NCBI GenBank assembly: GCA_022616575.1
Contig: JAKEEN010000131.1
Coordinates: forward strand, 1-19,851
DNA: 19,851 nucleotides
DNA from: Flammeovirgaceae bacterium
GTDB taxonomy: Bacteria > Bacteroidota > Bacteroidia > Cytophagales > Cyclobacteriaceae
Reading direction: 5' to 3'
The notes beneath the pieces are model-generated. The model saw nothing but the letters and a program-made list of their open reading frames with translations. It ran no database searches and was not told the DNA's origin. Shown here in pieces: positions 1-7,097 of this stretch; within the stretch, counting starts at the first letter, position 1, and each line of letters opens with the position of its first letter. Both the position numbers and the translations under genes were made by a program.

Positions 1-418
1 ATTCTCCATACAAAGAAAGTCCAACGGCTTTTGAATCAACCACCTTTCCTGGTTGAGGCGATGAATCGACAGAGATTATGATATAAATTAACTCCCACAG
101 CAGTATAAGACAGAGTATCGCGGGGCCAATCCAGATGTTGAGAGTGATCCAGTTCTTCTCCTGCTCAACTGCTTCTTCTTTAAGGTTGAGCATCATGATT
201 ACAAAAATGATGAGTACAACAATGGCTCCGGCATAAATGATAATTTCAAGAGCAGCGGCAAAGGGAGCGCCCAGCACGTAAAACACAACAGCCATTGCCA
301 AAAAGGAGACGATCAGGTATAGCAGCGCGTGAACAATGTTATAACGTGTGATCAGCATGATCGTGGACACTATTGCAATTAGGGATGATATGTAGAAAAC
401 GGGTTCCAAATTTATCAT
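1..418 (-). CDS. nuoJ: NADH-quinone oxidoreductase subunit J (partial, C-terminus beyond the left edge)
   Basis: Membrane subunit of complex I, in the proton-pumping arm. I translated the frame by hand from the ATG at 418-416; it stays open for 139 codons to the window edge. It begins MINLEPVFYIS and contains the NuoJ hallmark GAPFAAALEIIIYAGAIVVL (about residues 50-69) in a hydrophobic segment, followed by MMLNL. Later it has WIGPAIL and SKAVGLSLYG, matching the E. coli NuoJ pattern I remember (E. coli full length about 184 aa), so roughly a quarter is missing. At least three membrane segments are visible. The start codon overlaps the stop of the inserted four-helix-bundle gene by four bases (ATGA), so translation may be coupled to that gene rather than to nuoI. 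Identity is confident; only the missing end is unknown. Confidence 0.95.
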   Translation of the reverse strand, partial: MINLEPVFYISSLIAIVSTIMLITRYNIVHALLYLIVSFLAMAVVFYVLGAPFAAALEIIIYAGAIVVLIIFVIMMLNLKEEAVEQEKNWITLNIWIGPAILCLILLWELIYIIISVDSSPQPGKVVDSKAVGLSLYGE

Positions 419-825
419 GCGTTACCGGTTGCCAGTTGCCGGTCGATTTTATCGAAACCATTAAGGTTTTCTTCAGCCCATTGAATGAATTTGTTTATTC
501 TCTTACTCAATGAGTTATAATCAATTTTAAGTTGATCATATTCATTTTTATCCTTAAGAGAATCGGTTTCGAAAATGAAATCAAGGTGTAGTAATGTTTC
601 GTCACACTCAGATTGAGCGTATATCAGATATTTTATGAAATCAGCTTTGTATCTTCTCCTGCCATAGCCCTCGACTATCAGGGAAGTAACCGCTTTAGAT
701 GACCTTCTTATTTGGCTACCTTCTTCGTACAATTCAAACTTTGGAAGATTCATAGTCATTTTATGTATAAGTAATGCCAATCTCTTTGATTCTTTATAAA
801 TGTCTAAATCTCTATAACTCTTCAT
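415..825 (-). CDS. Four-helix bundle protein (S23 / 23S rRNA intervening-sequence protein family)
   Basis: Small 136-residue helical protein from the ATG at 825 (MKSYRDLDIYKES), the usual start of this family; a GTG at 870 would add 15 residues that look unrelated. Family features are QIRRSSKAV, then VEGYGRR, then F-x2-YLIYAQSECDE: the arginine-rich helix, the EG-xGR turn and the S/E-rich third helix. Related ORFs occur in stem-loop insertions of 23S rRNA genes and scattered in Bacteroidota genomes; their molecular role is not established and no enzymatic motif is visible. The gene lies between nuoI and nuoJ, where complex I operons normally have nothing. It is flanked by inverted repeats, and its last residues (RQLATGN) are encoded by the downstream repeat arm. 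It is AT-rich: two 60-base lines had 18 and 21 G+C, against 28 in a nuoH line. This suggests an acquired insertion. Confidence 0.85.
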   Translation of the reverse strand: MKSYRDLDIYKESKRLALLIHKMTMNLPKFELYEEGSQIRRSSKAVTSLIVEGYGRRRYKADFIKYLIYAQSECDETLLHLDFIFETDSLKDKNEYDQLKIDYNSLSKRINKFIQWAEENLNGFDKIDRQLATGNA

Positions 826-897
826 ATTTCTTAAAATCTTAGAACCTAAGATCATCAAATTGTGCGACACTGAAAACCAGCAACCTGTAACTGGTAA
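422..897. mobile_element. Inverted-repeat-bounded insertion carrying the four-helix-bundle gene
   Basis: A 22-base arm at 422-443 (starting TTACCGGTTGCC) and a 22-base arm at 876-897 are imperfect inverted repeats. Comparing the first with the reverse complement of the second gives 17 of 22 identical positions; two of the five differences would be G:U pairs in the minus-strand RNA. The enclosed 476 bases fill the whole nuoI-nuoJ gap: 6 bases separate the outer arm from the nuoI stop and 3 separate the inner arm from the nuoJ start. I see no clear target-site duplication and no transposase. In the nuo transcript the arms could pair to form a stem enclosing the four-helix-bundle ORF, like the intervening sequences of some 23S rRNAs. 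Calling it mobile is inference. Confidence 0.55.
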
Positions 898-903
898 CCA
901 GTC

Positions 904-1419
904 TCACGGCAATAAACTCTTTACATCTATAGGAGGTTCTTCATTCTCTGCTTCGCCCTTGTCTTTTCCTCCAATAGCCAATCCGGCAACTTTATAGTAA
1001 TTGTAACCGGGATATTTTCCCTGCCCATCAATCAATAAATCTTTTTTCTCGTACACCAGGTTTTGCCTGTCGTATTCGCCCATTTCAAAATCAGGTATCA
1101 GTTGAATGGCATAAGTCGGACAGGCTTCTTCACAATAGCCACAGAAAATGCATCGTGAAAAATTAATGCGAAAGAATTCCGGATATCTTCTGCCGTTCTC
1201 ATCTTCAGTTGCCTGAAGTGAAATACAATCTACCGGGCATGCTGCTGCACACAAGTAACACCCCACGCATCGTTCACCCATATCCGGATCACGTGTGAGC
1301 ACAATTCTCCCTCTCCACCTGGCGGGGAGTTTTATTTTTTCTTCCGGATATTGAATAGTGGCCCGTTTATGAAACATGTGCAAAAACGTAAGCCACATAC
1401 TGCGGAGGATGCTCAACAT
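904..1419 (-). CDS. nuoI: NADH-quinone oxidoreductase subunit I (two 4Fe-4S clusters)
   Basis: Connecting-module subunit of complex I carrying clusters N6a and N6b, which pass electrons from NuoG towards N2 in NuoB. The 171-residue protein has the two ferredoxin motifs [12 protein letters not shown] (Cys51, 54, 57, 61) and [12 protein letters not shown] (Cys90, 93, 96, 100). The [20 protein letters not shown] segment precedes them, and an N-terminal amphipathic helix would lie on the membrane. The C-terminus PIDVKSLLP and the preceding [10 protein letters not shown] are, from memory, almost identical to E. coli NuoI. Starts at ATG 1419, 31 bases after nuoH. It is followed on the same strand by the inserted four-helix-bundle element rather than directly by nuoJ. 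Confidence 0.97.
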   Translation of the reverse strand: MLSILRSMWLTFLHMFHKRATIQYPEEKIKLPARWRGRIVLTRDPDMGERCVGCYLCAAACPVDCISLQATEDENGRRYPEFFRINFSRCIFCGYCEEACPTYAIQLIPDFEMGEYDRQNLVYEKKDLLIDGQGKYPGYNYYKVAGLAIGGKDKGEAENEEPPIDVKSLLP

Positions 1420-1420
1420 A

Positions 1421-1448
1421 ATTTCAAATTCAACATTTCAAATTCAAA
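1421..1448. repeat. Tandem 14-base repeat filling the nuoH-nuoI junction
   Basis: Two adjacent near-identical 14-base units, ATTTCAAATTCAAC (1421-1434) and ATTTCAAATTCAAA (1435-1448), take up nearly all of the 31-base gap between the nuoH stop and the nuoI start. The same TTTCAAA words make the nuoF-nuoG dyad and part of the nuoG-nuoH gap. The role is unknown. Confidence 0.7.
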
Positions 1449-1450
1449 AC

Positions 1451-2410
1451 TCATCTCATTGGATTACTTTCATTCATCAAAACGATTCCTGCGGTTATTA
1501 CAATATTCAATAGCGTTAAGGGCAACAAAACCTTCCAGCCAAAATCCATGAGTTGATCGTACCTGGGACGTGGCAATGATGCTCTCAATAATATAAAAAG
1601 TGCAATGAACGCAAACGTCTTTAAAACAAACCAGGCAATGGGTGGAAGGAAAGCAGGCCCGAGCCAACCACCAAAGAACAGGCAGACAACTAAGCTTGAG
1701 ATGAGCATGATGCCCAGGTATTCGCCCACGAAAAACAGTCCGAATTTCATTCCGGAATATTCAGAATGAAAACCGGCAATGAGTTCGCTCTCAGCCTCCG
1801 GTATATCAAATGGTAAACGATGTGTTTCGGCAATGCCGGCAATCAGGAAAATAACAAAGCCAATAAATTGAGGAACAACAAACCACATCCCCTTTTGCGC
1901 TTCAACAATATCATGAAGACTGAACGAACCAACTTGTATCACAACGCCCATTAAGGAAAGCCCCATAAATACTTCGTAAGAAATCATTTGTGCAGCGCCT
2001 CGCATAGAGCCAAGCAAGGCATATTTGTTATTCGATGCCCATCCACCTAAGATGATACTGTACGCACCCATCGAAGACATAGCAAGGAAAAAGAGAATGC
2101 CAATGTTGAGATCAGCCACAATGAAGCCTGGTGCAAAGGGAACAACCACAAAACTCATCAATACTGAAATGGCAACAATAGCAGGAGCAATCACAAAAAC
2201 TTTTTTATCGGCAAAGGGTGGTATCCAATCTTCTTTGAAGAAAAGTTTAATCGTATCAGCTAAAACAATGAGAACACCGAATGGCCCCGCACGATTGGGG
2301 CCGTACCGATCTTGCCAGAGAGCTAATAGTCTTCGTTCAAGCCAGATCAATCCGGGCGCAACAATCAATAGCCCTGCTAAAACTGCTCCGATGATTATCC
2401 ACTTGTTCAT
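1451..2410 (-). CDS. nuoH: NADH-quinone oxidoreductase subunit H (quinone-site membrane subunit)
   Basis: Membrane subunit that forms the quinone entry chamber at the junction with the peripheral arm. I place the start at ATG 2410 ([13 protein letters not shown], 319 aa) because the extra seven codons to the TTG at 2431 run into repeat sequence and add no family homology. Visible hallmarks are [20 protein letters not shown] after the first helix, [22 protein letters not shown], the acidic loop [31 protein letters not shown], and [17 protein letters not shown] before the last helix. About eight hydrophobic segments are present. The match to E. coli NuoH, as I recall it, extends along most of the length. 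It lies 74 bases after nuoG in repeat-rich sequence. Confidence 0.97.
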   Translation of the reverse strand: MNKWIIIGAVLAGLLIVAPGLIWLERRLLALWQDRYGPNRAGPFGVLIVLADTIKLFFKEDWIPPFADKKVFVIAPAIVAISVLMSFVVVPFAPGFIVADLNIGILFFLAMSSMGAYSIILGGWASNNKYALLGSMRGAAQMISYEVFMGLSLMGVVIQVGSFSLHDIVEAQKGMWFVVPQFIGFVIFLIAGIAETHRLPFDIPEAESELIAGFHSEYSGMKFGLFFVGEYLGIMLISSLVVCLFFGGWLGPAFLPPIAWFVLKTFAFIALFILLRASLPRPRYDQLMDFGWKVLLPLTLLNIVITAGIVLMNESNPMR

Positions 2411-2424
2411 CCCGTCAATGTAAG

Positions 2425-2492
2425 ATTTCAAATTTCATATTTCAGTTCATTAGTCTTTAGTCTTATGTCTAGCATATTAAATTCTTATGTCT
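2425..2492. repeat. Repeat-rich nuoG-nuoH junction
   Basis: The 74-base gap holds TTTCAAATTTCATATTTCAG-like words (2425-2445), a TTAGTCTTTAGTC doublet (2450-2462), and an exact 10-base direct repeat TCTTATGTCT at 2461-2470 and 2483-2492. The second copy covers the nuoG stop codon (2485-2487). This resembles the word-built repeats at other nuo junctions but without a clear hairpin. Confidence 0.55.
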
Positions 2493-5178
2493 TTAAAATT
2501 GCCCAGGCGGGAAGATCCGCATAAGGCACATCCGCAAATCCTATTGGTATGCCGACAACACCTTTTTGTATTTCCTTACTAATCTTTACTGGCAACTGAT
2601 AGGATTGTCCATCGATTTCAAATTTTATTTCTTCACCTTCTGATGCTTGTAATGATGAAGCATCTTCACCGTTAATTATCACATAAGCTTGAGGAATTCG
2701 CTTTGACACTGCATCAGATTTCGAACTCAATTCTTCAGAGCCAAAAATATGATGCAGCGGAACCGCCAGCAACTTACCTTTGACAGCTTCGAATTTTTCT
2801 GGAATGGTTTCGAAATACTTAACAGAATTATTTTGACCAGGATTAAACAATCGAAGCCCCGGATCGCCACCGCGAAGCGAGGCGCCTACCTCTTCCTGAT
2901 ATTTATTAACTGATTGTACCGAGTTCCAGCCTGGTGACCAGAAGAATGGAATCATAGAAGACGGAGGTTGGCCGCGAAAACCCTCCATTGTATATGACAT
3001 AGACGAATCGGAATCTTCGGGAGGCTTCGATTCGCTTACATTGATATTTGCCAACATAGAGGTTCGTCCGCTATACCGATGCGATTGGCGGGGTACACGT
3101 TGACCGTTAATGCGAACATGAGGAGGTGGAACGATGGTATCAACTCCTTTAACTATTTCAATTTCTTTTGCGAGTGATTGAATAACATCAGCTTGATTTT
3201 TCCAATGGTTAAAATTCTTTTCAAGTAATCCCTCCGATAGTTGGATAAGCCATCGCCAACTTTCTTTTATGCCATTAGCGGGTTCGTAAACCTGGAAGAA
3301 GCGTTGCGCTCTACCCTCATTATTAACCAGTGTACCATCCGCTTCTGCAAAGGTTCCTGTAGGGATTAAGATGGTGGCTTTCCTGGTGGTAGCATTAATT
3401 GTATGATCTAGTACCACTATATTTTTTGTCGATGAAATAAATTTGTCAACTGCTGGTAATGTTGCGTGGCGGTAAAGATCATTTTCAAGAATAATCGCTG
3501 CTTCAACTTTTCCTTTAGCAGATTCATCAAAGGCTTTGGCAAGGGATTGTCCTCCAATTAAACCAAGGCCGAGTGAATTACATTCAGGAACGACAAGAAC
3601 AATTCCTGAATTTGACTTTTTCTTTTGAAGGGCAGCTGAAATGTTAGCCGCGGCTTTGATTACAGCATCAGATCCACTGGATGATCCGGAAATGACAACG
3701 GGTCGCTCTGCTTTCAGCAAAGTATTTGCAATGTTTTGTGCAAGCGATTTCTCTAACTCAGTGAGTTCATTTACTGGTGACGAACCTGGATCAATTAAAT
3801 GGGCAACGGCAAATCCGATCCTGGCCAAATCGTCTGGCGAAGCATGGCAGGTGGACGTTGCCACGTCTTCCAGTTTTGTGAAAGCAATAGTTCCTAAAAA
3901 CAAGGGTCCCTTTTCATTTTGAATTAATTCTCGCGCAGCAGCATCATTCCACAACGAAATTTTAGCCGACTCAACTTTTTTCAATGGCTGTTGACGAACA
4001 GATTGCCTCACGGCAAGCGCTAACATAGGAGCTGTGTTAGTCAGGTCTTCTCCTAAAACAAAAACAGCATCTGACTCTTCAACGTCTTTCATTGAGTATG
4101 GCCGCGCTGGACCTTTTGAAAGAATTTCCAAAATCAGGTTAGTGAGCCGATAATCTGTTTCTGATACTCCGAGGTAGAAGTTACTTTCACCCACCAGTTT
4201 CTTCAAAACATAATTTGATTCTAACGATGCCCTGGGCGAACCAATTCCAATAATTGTTGAGCCCTTCAATGAAGAAATCTGCTTCAACAGGCGGGTAATA
4301 TTCACATCTTCGGTAGAGCCATTTTGAAACACAGGAATTTTGAGCCGGGTAGGAGCATTCACATATTCATATCCAAACCGACCCCGATCGCAAAGGAAAT
4401 ATCCATTCACCTCTCCGTGATACCGGTTAGCAATCATGCGAAGCGAACCGTATCGTTCACCGGCAATAATGTTACAGCCCAAACTGCAATGCTGGCAAAT
4501 GGAGGGAGCCATTGTTAAGTCCCACTTGCGCGTGTAGTGTTGCTTTAATGTTTTGTCTGTAAATACTCCTGTCGGACAAACTTCTGCAAGGTTACCACTA
4601 AACTCACTTTCCAAAACTCCATCCTCATGTCTGCCGAAATAAACTTTGTTGCGTGATGCAAACGCATCAAGATCTTTGCCACCAGCATAATCTTTGTAGA
4701 ACCTGACGCAACGATAGCATTGAATGCATCGGTTCATTTCATGATTAATGAAAGGGCCAAGCTGTTGATTTTTGTACGTGCGTTTTTTGTAGGTAAACTT
4801 TCGATAGGAATGGCCCGTCATAACAGTCATGTCTTGCAAGTGACAGGAACCACCTTCATCACATACTGCACAATCATGAGGGTGATTGGTCATGAGCCAT
4901 TCAATAACATGATCCCTGAATTCTTTCGCTTCAACATCGTCAATGGAAATAAGTTGGTTATTCGTTACAGGTTCCATACACGACATAATCAGCCTGCCTC
5001 TCTTATCGTTCTCATCTTTATAAACTTTCACGGCACATTGACGACAAGCACCGACAGATCCCAGGGCGGGATGCCAACAGAAGTAGGGTAGGTCAAAACC
5101 TAAACTCAAACAAGTCTCGAGCAGGTTCTTGCCAGAGCTTACTTCAAAAGGTTTACCGTCTATGTAGAGTGTTGACAT
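2485..5178 (-). CDS. nuoG: NADH-quinone oxidoreductase subunit G
   Basis: Largest peripheral-arm subunit, carrying the iron-sulfur chain from NuoF to NuoI. 897 residues, close to the ~908 of E. coli. The N-terminal 2Fe-2S ligands are Cys34, 45, 48 and 67. The His/Cys-ligated 4Fe-4S is His99, Cys103, 106 and 112. The next cluster is Cys151, 154, 157 and 201. A fourth set, Cys228-x2-Cys231-x3-Cys235-x27-Cys263, is the N7 site that many complex I enzymes lack. The rest is a molybdopterin-oxidoreductase-like domain with no catalytic role expected. Around residues 695-780, MLANINVSESKPPEDSDS, SMEG-like and FFWSPGWNSVQ-x-NK-x-QEEVG match the E. coli C-terminal domain as I recall it. Starts at ATG 5178, 43 bases after nuoF. 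Confidence 0.97.
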   Translation of the reverse strand: MSTLYIDGKPFEVSSGKNLLETCLSLGFDLPYFCWHPALGSVGACRQCAVKVYKDENDKRGRLIMSCMEPVTNNQLISIDDVEAKEFRDHVIEWLMTNHPHDCAVCDEGGSCHLQDMTVMTGHSYRKFTYKKRTYKNQQLGPFINHEMNRCIQCYRCVRFYKDYAGGKDLDAFASRNKVYFGRHEDGVLESEFSGNLAEVCPTGVFTDKTLKQHYTRKWDLTMAPSICQHCSLGCNIIAGERYGSLRMIANRYHGEVNGYFLCDRGRFGYEYVNAPTRLKIPVFQNGSTEDVNITRLLKQISSLKGSTIIGIGSPRASLESNYVLKKLVGESNFYLGVSETDYRLTNLILEILSKGPARPYSMKDVEESDAVFVLGEDLTNTAPMLALAVRQSVRQQPLKKVESAKISLWNDAAARELIQNEKGPLFLGTIAFTKLEDVATSTCHASPDDLARIGFAVAHLIDPGSSPVNELTELEKSLAQNIANTLLKAERPVVISGSSSGSDAVIKAAANISAALQKKKSNSGIVLVVPECNSLGLGLIGGQSLAKAFDESAKGKVEAAIILENDLYRHATLPAVDKFISSTKNIVVLDHTINATTRKATILIPTGTFAEADGTLVNNEGRAQRFFQVYEPANGIKESWRWLIQLSEGLLEKNFNHWKNQADVIQSLAKEIEIVKGVDTIVPPPHVRINGQRVPRQSHRYSGRTSMLANINVSESKPPEDSDSSMSYTMEGFRGQPPSSMIPFFWSPGWNSVQSVNKYQEEVGASLRGGDPGLRLFNPGQNNSVKYFETIPEKFEAVKGKLLAVPLHHIFGSEELSSKSDAVSKRIPQAYVIINGEDASSLQASEGEEIKFEIDGQSYQLPVKISKEIQKGVVGIPIGFADVPYADLPAWAILKT

Positions 5179-5184
5179 ATATTT

Positions 5185-5268
5185 AATTTCAAATTGAAAA
5201 TTTCAGATTTCAAGATTCCTGTCATGATTCCACAGAATTTGAAACTTGAAACTTGAAATTTTTGAACT
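5185..5268. repeat. Imperfect inverted repeat across the nuoF stop codon
   Basis: Arms at 5185-5218 and 5235-5268 are built from repeated TTTCAA/TTGAAA words and are complementary with a few mismatches and one slipped base. The 16-base loop (5219-5234) contains the nuoF stop codon at 5222-5224. The right arm is translated as the last dozen residues of NuoF. The dyad fills the junction with nuoG. Confidence 0.6.
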
Positions 5269-6526
5269 CGCATTTTTTTTCCTGTATATGTCTTTCAAAA
5301 TCTTCCCTAAAATATTTTAGTCCGCTTTGCAATGGTTCCATAGCGCCAGGCGCAAATGCGCAGAATGTATTTCCCGGTCCCAGGTACTTGGTATGAAATT
5401 CCAACAGTTTCAAATCCTCAAGTCTTCCCTCGCCCGTCTCGATTGAGTTTAAAATTTTCTCTACCCATGGAATACCTTCTCTGCAAGGGGTGCAGAACCC
5501 GCACGACTCCTGCGCGAAGAAATGTTCAAGATTTTTAATGAAGCCAACCGGACAGGTTTTATCATCAAGAATTACAACTGTTCCTGTTCCTAAGCGACTA
5601 CCAGCAGCTGCCACATGGGTATAATCCATCTTCACATCAAGATGATCTTCAACCAAAAAATCAGTTGATGCACCACCGGGTAGTGCGCCACGAAATTTTA
5701 ACCCGTCTGCCATTCCACCGGCATGCACTTCGATGAGTTCGCGTAAGGTGGTGCCCATTGGTAATTCCCAGGCACCAGGTTTTTTTACTTTCCCGCTGAC
5801 TCCGTAAATTTTGGTGCCAGAATCATTGGTTAGACTCAATTCATTAAACCAATCTGCTCCGTTATTGATTATGTGCGGGAGACAGCAGAGCGTCTCCACA
5901 TTGTTGACGATCGTTGGCTTGCCAAACAATCCGCTGATTTGAGGAAACGGAGGCTTTGCTCTTGGTGTTGCCCGTTTGCCTTCGAGTGAATTAAGGAGCG
6001 CAGTTTCTTCTCCACACATATATCGACCCACACCCGTATGCAGATGCATTTCTAAATCATACCCGGATTGTAAAATGTTTTTGCCGAGATAACCGGCTTC
6101 ATATGCTTCGTGAATCGCTTTCGTGATTGTATCAGCTGCGGTTTTGTATGCCCAGCGTAAGAAAACGAATGATACATCTGCTTGAATGGCATAAGCGGCC
6201 ACAATCATTCCTTCAATTAACTGATGAGGCGTGCACTCTAATAAAATTCTATCCTTAAAAGTGCCCGGTTCCATTTCATCAGCATTCGCAATAAGATATT
6301 TTGGCTTGAGCACATCGAGTGGAACAAAGCTCCACTTTAGTCCTGTGCCAAATCCCGCTCCACCTCTTCCTCTTAAATTAGAATCAATTACAATTTTCTG
6401 AACCTCCTTTGGAGATATCCCCTTCAAAATTTTACGCACGGATTCGTAACCACCCACTTTCTCGTACTCTTTAAGTGAGAGTGGTCTTTGATCTTTGCGA
6501 ATGTGTTTAGTTAATGGCTTCTCCAT
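5222..6526 (-). CDS. nuoF: NADH-quinone oxidoreductase subunit F (NADH/FMN site)
   Basis: Entry subunit of complex I: binds NADH and FMN and carries 4Fe-4S cluster N3. 434 residues from ATG 6526. RGRGGAGFGTGLKW (52-65) is the glycine-rich FMN/NADH loop; NADEMEPGTFKDR (81-93) and GRYMCGEETALLNSLEG (167-183) are further flavin/nucleotide motifs. N3 ligands are in SCGFCTPC (Cys342, 345, 348) plus Cys389 in TFCAFAPGA. EPLQSGLKYFREDFE (397-411) is a family C-terminal signature. The tail after about residue 419 (FKNFKFQVSN) is encoded by one arm of the intergenic repeat, so the natural stop appears replaced by repeat-derived codons. Order E-F-G is the usual one for the NADH module. Confidence 0.97.
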   Translation of the reverse strand: MEKPLTKHIRKDQRPLSLKEYEKVGGYESVRKILKGISPKEVQKIVIDSNLRGRGGAGFGTGLKWSFVPLDVLKPKYLIANADEMEPGTFKDRILLECTPHQLIEGMIVAAYAIQADVSFVFLRWAYKTAADTITKAIHEAYEAGYLGKNILQSGYDLEMHLHTGVGRYMCGEETALLNSLEGKRATPRAKPPFPQISGLFGKPTIVNNVETLCCLPHIINNGADWFNELSLTNDSGTKIYGVSGKVKKPGAWELPMGTTLRELIEVHAGGMADGLKFRGALPGGASTDFLVEDHLDVKMDYTHVAAAGSRLGTGTVVILDDKTCPVGFIKNLEHFFAQESCGFCTPCREGIPWVEKILNSIETGEGRLEDLKLLEFHTKYLGPGNTFCAFAPGAMEPLQSGLKYFREDFERHIQEKKCEFKNFKFQVSNSVES

Positions 6527-6531
6527 AAATT

Positions 6532-6580
6532 ACCGGTTACCGGCTTCAAGTTACCGGTAAGTATCCGGCAACTTGTAACT
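6532..6580. repeat. TTACCGG-word dyad between nuoE and nuoF
   Basis: The 61-base gap contains repeated ACCGG units: an ACCGGTTACCGG run at 6532-6543, a perfect 10-base palindrome TTACCGGTAA at 6551-6560, and CCGGCAACTTGTAACT at 6565-6580. GTTACCGG (6536-6543) and CCGGCAAC (6565-6572) are complementary at 7 of 8 positions; AGTTAC (6549-6554) and GTAACT (6575-6580) are fully complementary, so more than one fold is possible. The words match the arms that bracket the four-helix-bundle gene at 422-897. Confidence 0.6.
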
Positions 6581-6587
6581 TTTGACC

Positions 6588-7064
6588 TCATTTATATTTG
6601 GATAAGATTTCATCCAATTGTTCAATTGTTAAATTTCTATACAAATCATTGTCAATCATCAAAGCGGGAGCGCAGTCACACGTTCCCAGGCATGGGTTAG
6701 GCAATAGCGTGAACCGGTCATCGCTTGTTGTTTCTCCAAATTCAATCCCTAATTTTTCATTCAACGAATTCTTAATTTTTTCATACCCCATTACCCAACA
6801 ACTAATACTATCACAAAGTAGAATCACATGCCTACCCACTGGTCTCCTGAAGATTAAATTGTAGAATGTAGCTACTGAGTCTAATTCTTCCGGTGACATT
6901 TCCATGAATGCCGCTACTTCTTTTAAACTTTCATCCGATACCCACCTGCGATTCTGCTGTACAACCTTCAAAGCTTCAATGCAGGCCGCCTTCTTGTAAG
7001 GTACCAATTCAATGGCGTGATTTATTTCTTTTATCTCTTCTGTCGTTAACATTTTCGATGGCAT
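6588..7064 (-). CDS. nuoE: NADH-quinone oxidoreductase subunit E (2Fe-2S, thioredoxin-like)
   Basis: NADH-module subunit with 2Fe-2S cluster N1a. The ATG at 7064 gives 158 residues (MPSKMLTTEEI). A second ATG at 7052 gives 154 and is equally possible; the in-frame TTG at 7079 lies inside a palindrome and is unlikely. Numbering from 7064, cluster ligands are Cys84-x4-Cys89 and Cys125-x3-Cys129 (in PNPCLGTCD). The helical N-terminal half includes AACIEALKVVQQNRRWV and VATFYNLIFRRPVGRHVI, the latter a strong family signature. The C-terminus EILSKYK resembles E. coli NuoE. It follows nuoCD with only the palindrome between them and precedes nuoF by 61 bases. Confidence 0.95.
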   Translation of the reverse strand: MPSKMLTTEEIKEINHAIELVPYKKAACIEALKVVQQNRRWVSDESLKEVAAFMEMSPEELDSVATFYNLIFRRPVGRHVILLCDSISCWVMGYEKIKNSLNEKLGIEFGETTSDDRFTLLPNPCLGTCDCAPALMIDNDLYRNLTIEQLDEILSKYK

Positions 7065-7067
7065 TTG

Positions 7068-7095
7068 GTAGAGACGCAATATTTTGCGTCTCTAC
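7068..7095. repeat. Perfect palindrome (GTAGAGACGCAA family) between nuoCD and nuoE
   Basis: Arms GTAGAGACGCAA (7068-7079) and TTGCGTCTCTAC (7084-7095) are perfectly complementary over 12 bases around a four-base TATT centre. The element sits between the nuoCD stop (7098-7100) and the nuoE start (7064), 3 bases from each. A second member of the same family lies at 10242-10283 at the recQ end. Palindromes of this type are, to my knowledge, dispersed in Bacteroidota and cyanobacterial genomes. In RNA it is a strong hairpin without a following U-run, so it is not a canonical terminator. Confidence 0.85.
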
Positions 7096-7097
7096 GG

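Noticed and set aside
826..870. GTG at 870 as an upstream start of the four-helix-bundle gene
   Set aside because: It adds 15 residues unlike the family, while the ATG at 825 begins with the usual MKSYRDL pattern and gives a normal family length.
2025..2423. Open frame on the plus strand opposite nuoH (and similar ones opposite nuoG at 3641-3922 and 4720-5091)
   Set aside because: These are antisense shadows of strongly supported nuo genes; the translations lack any recognised motif and have low-complexity composition.
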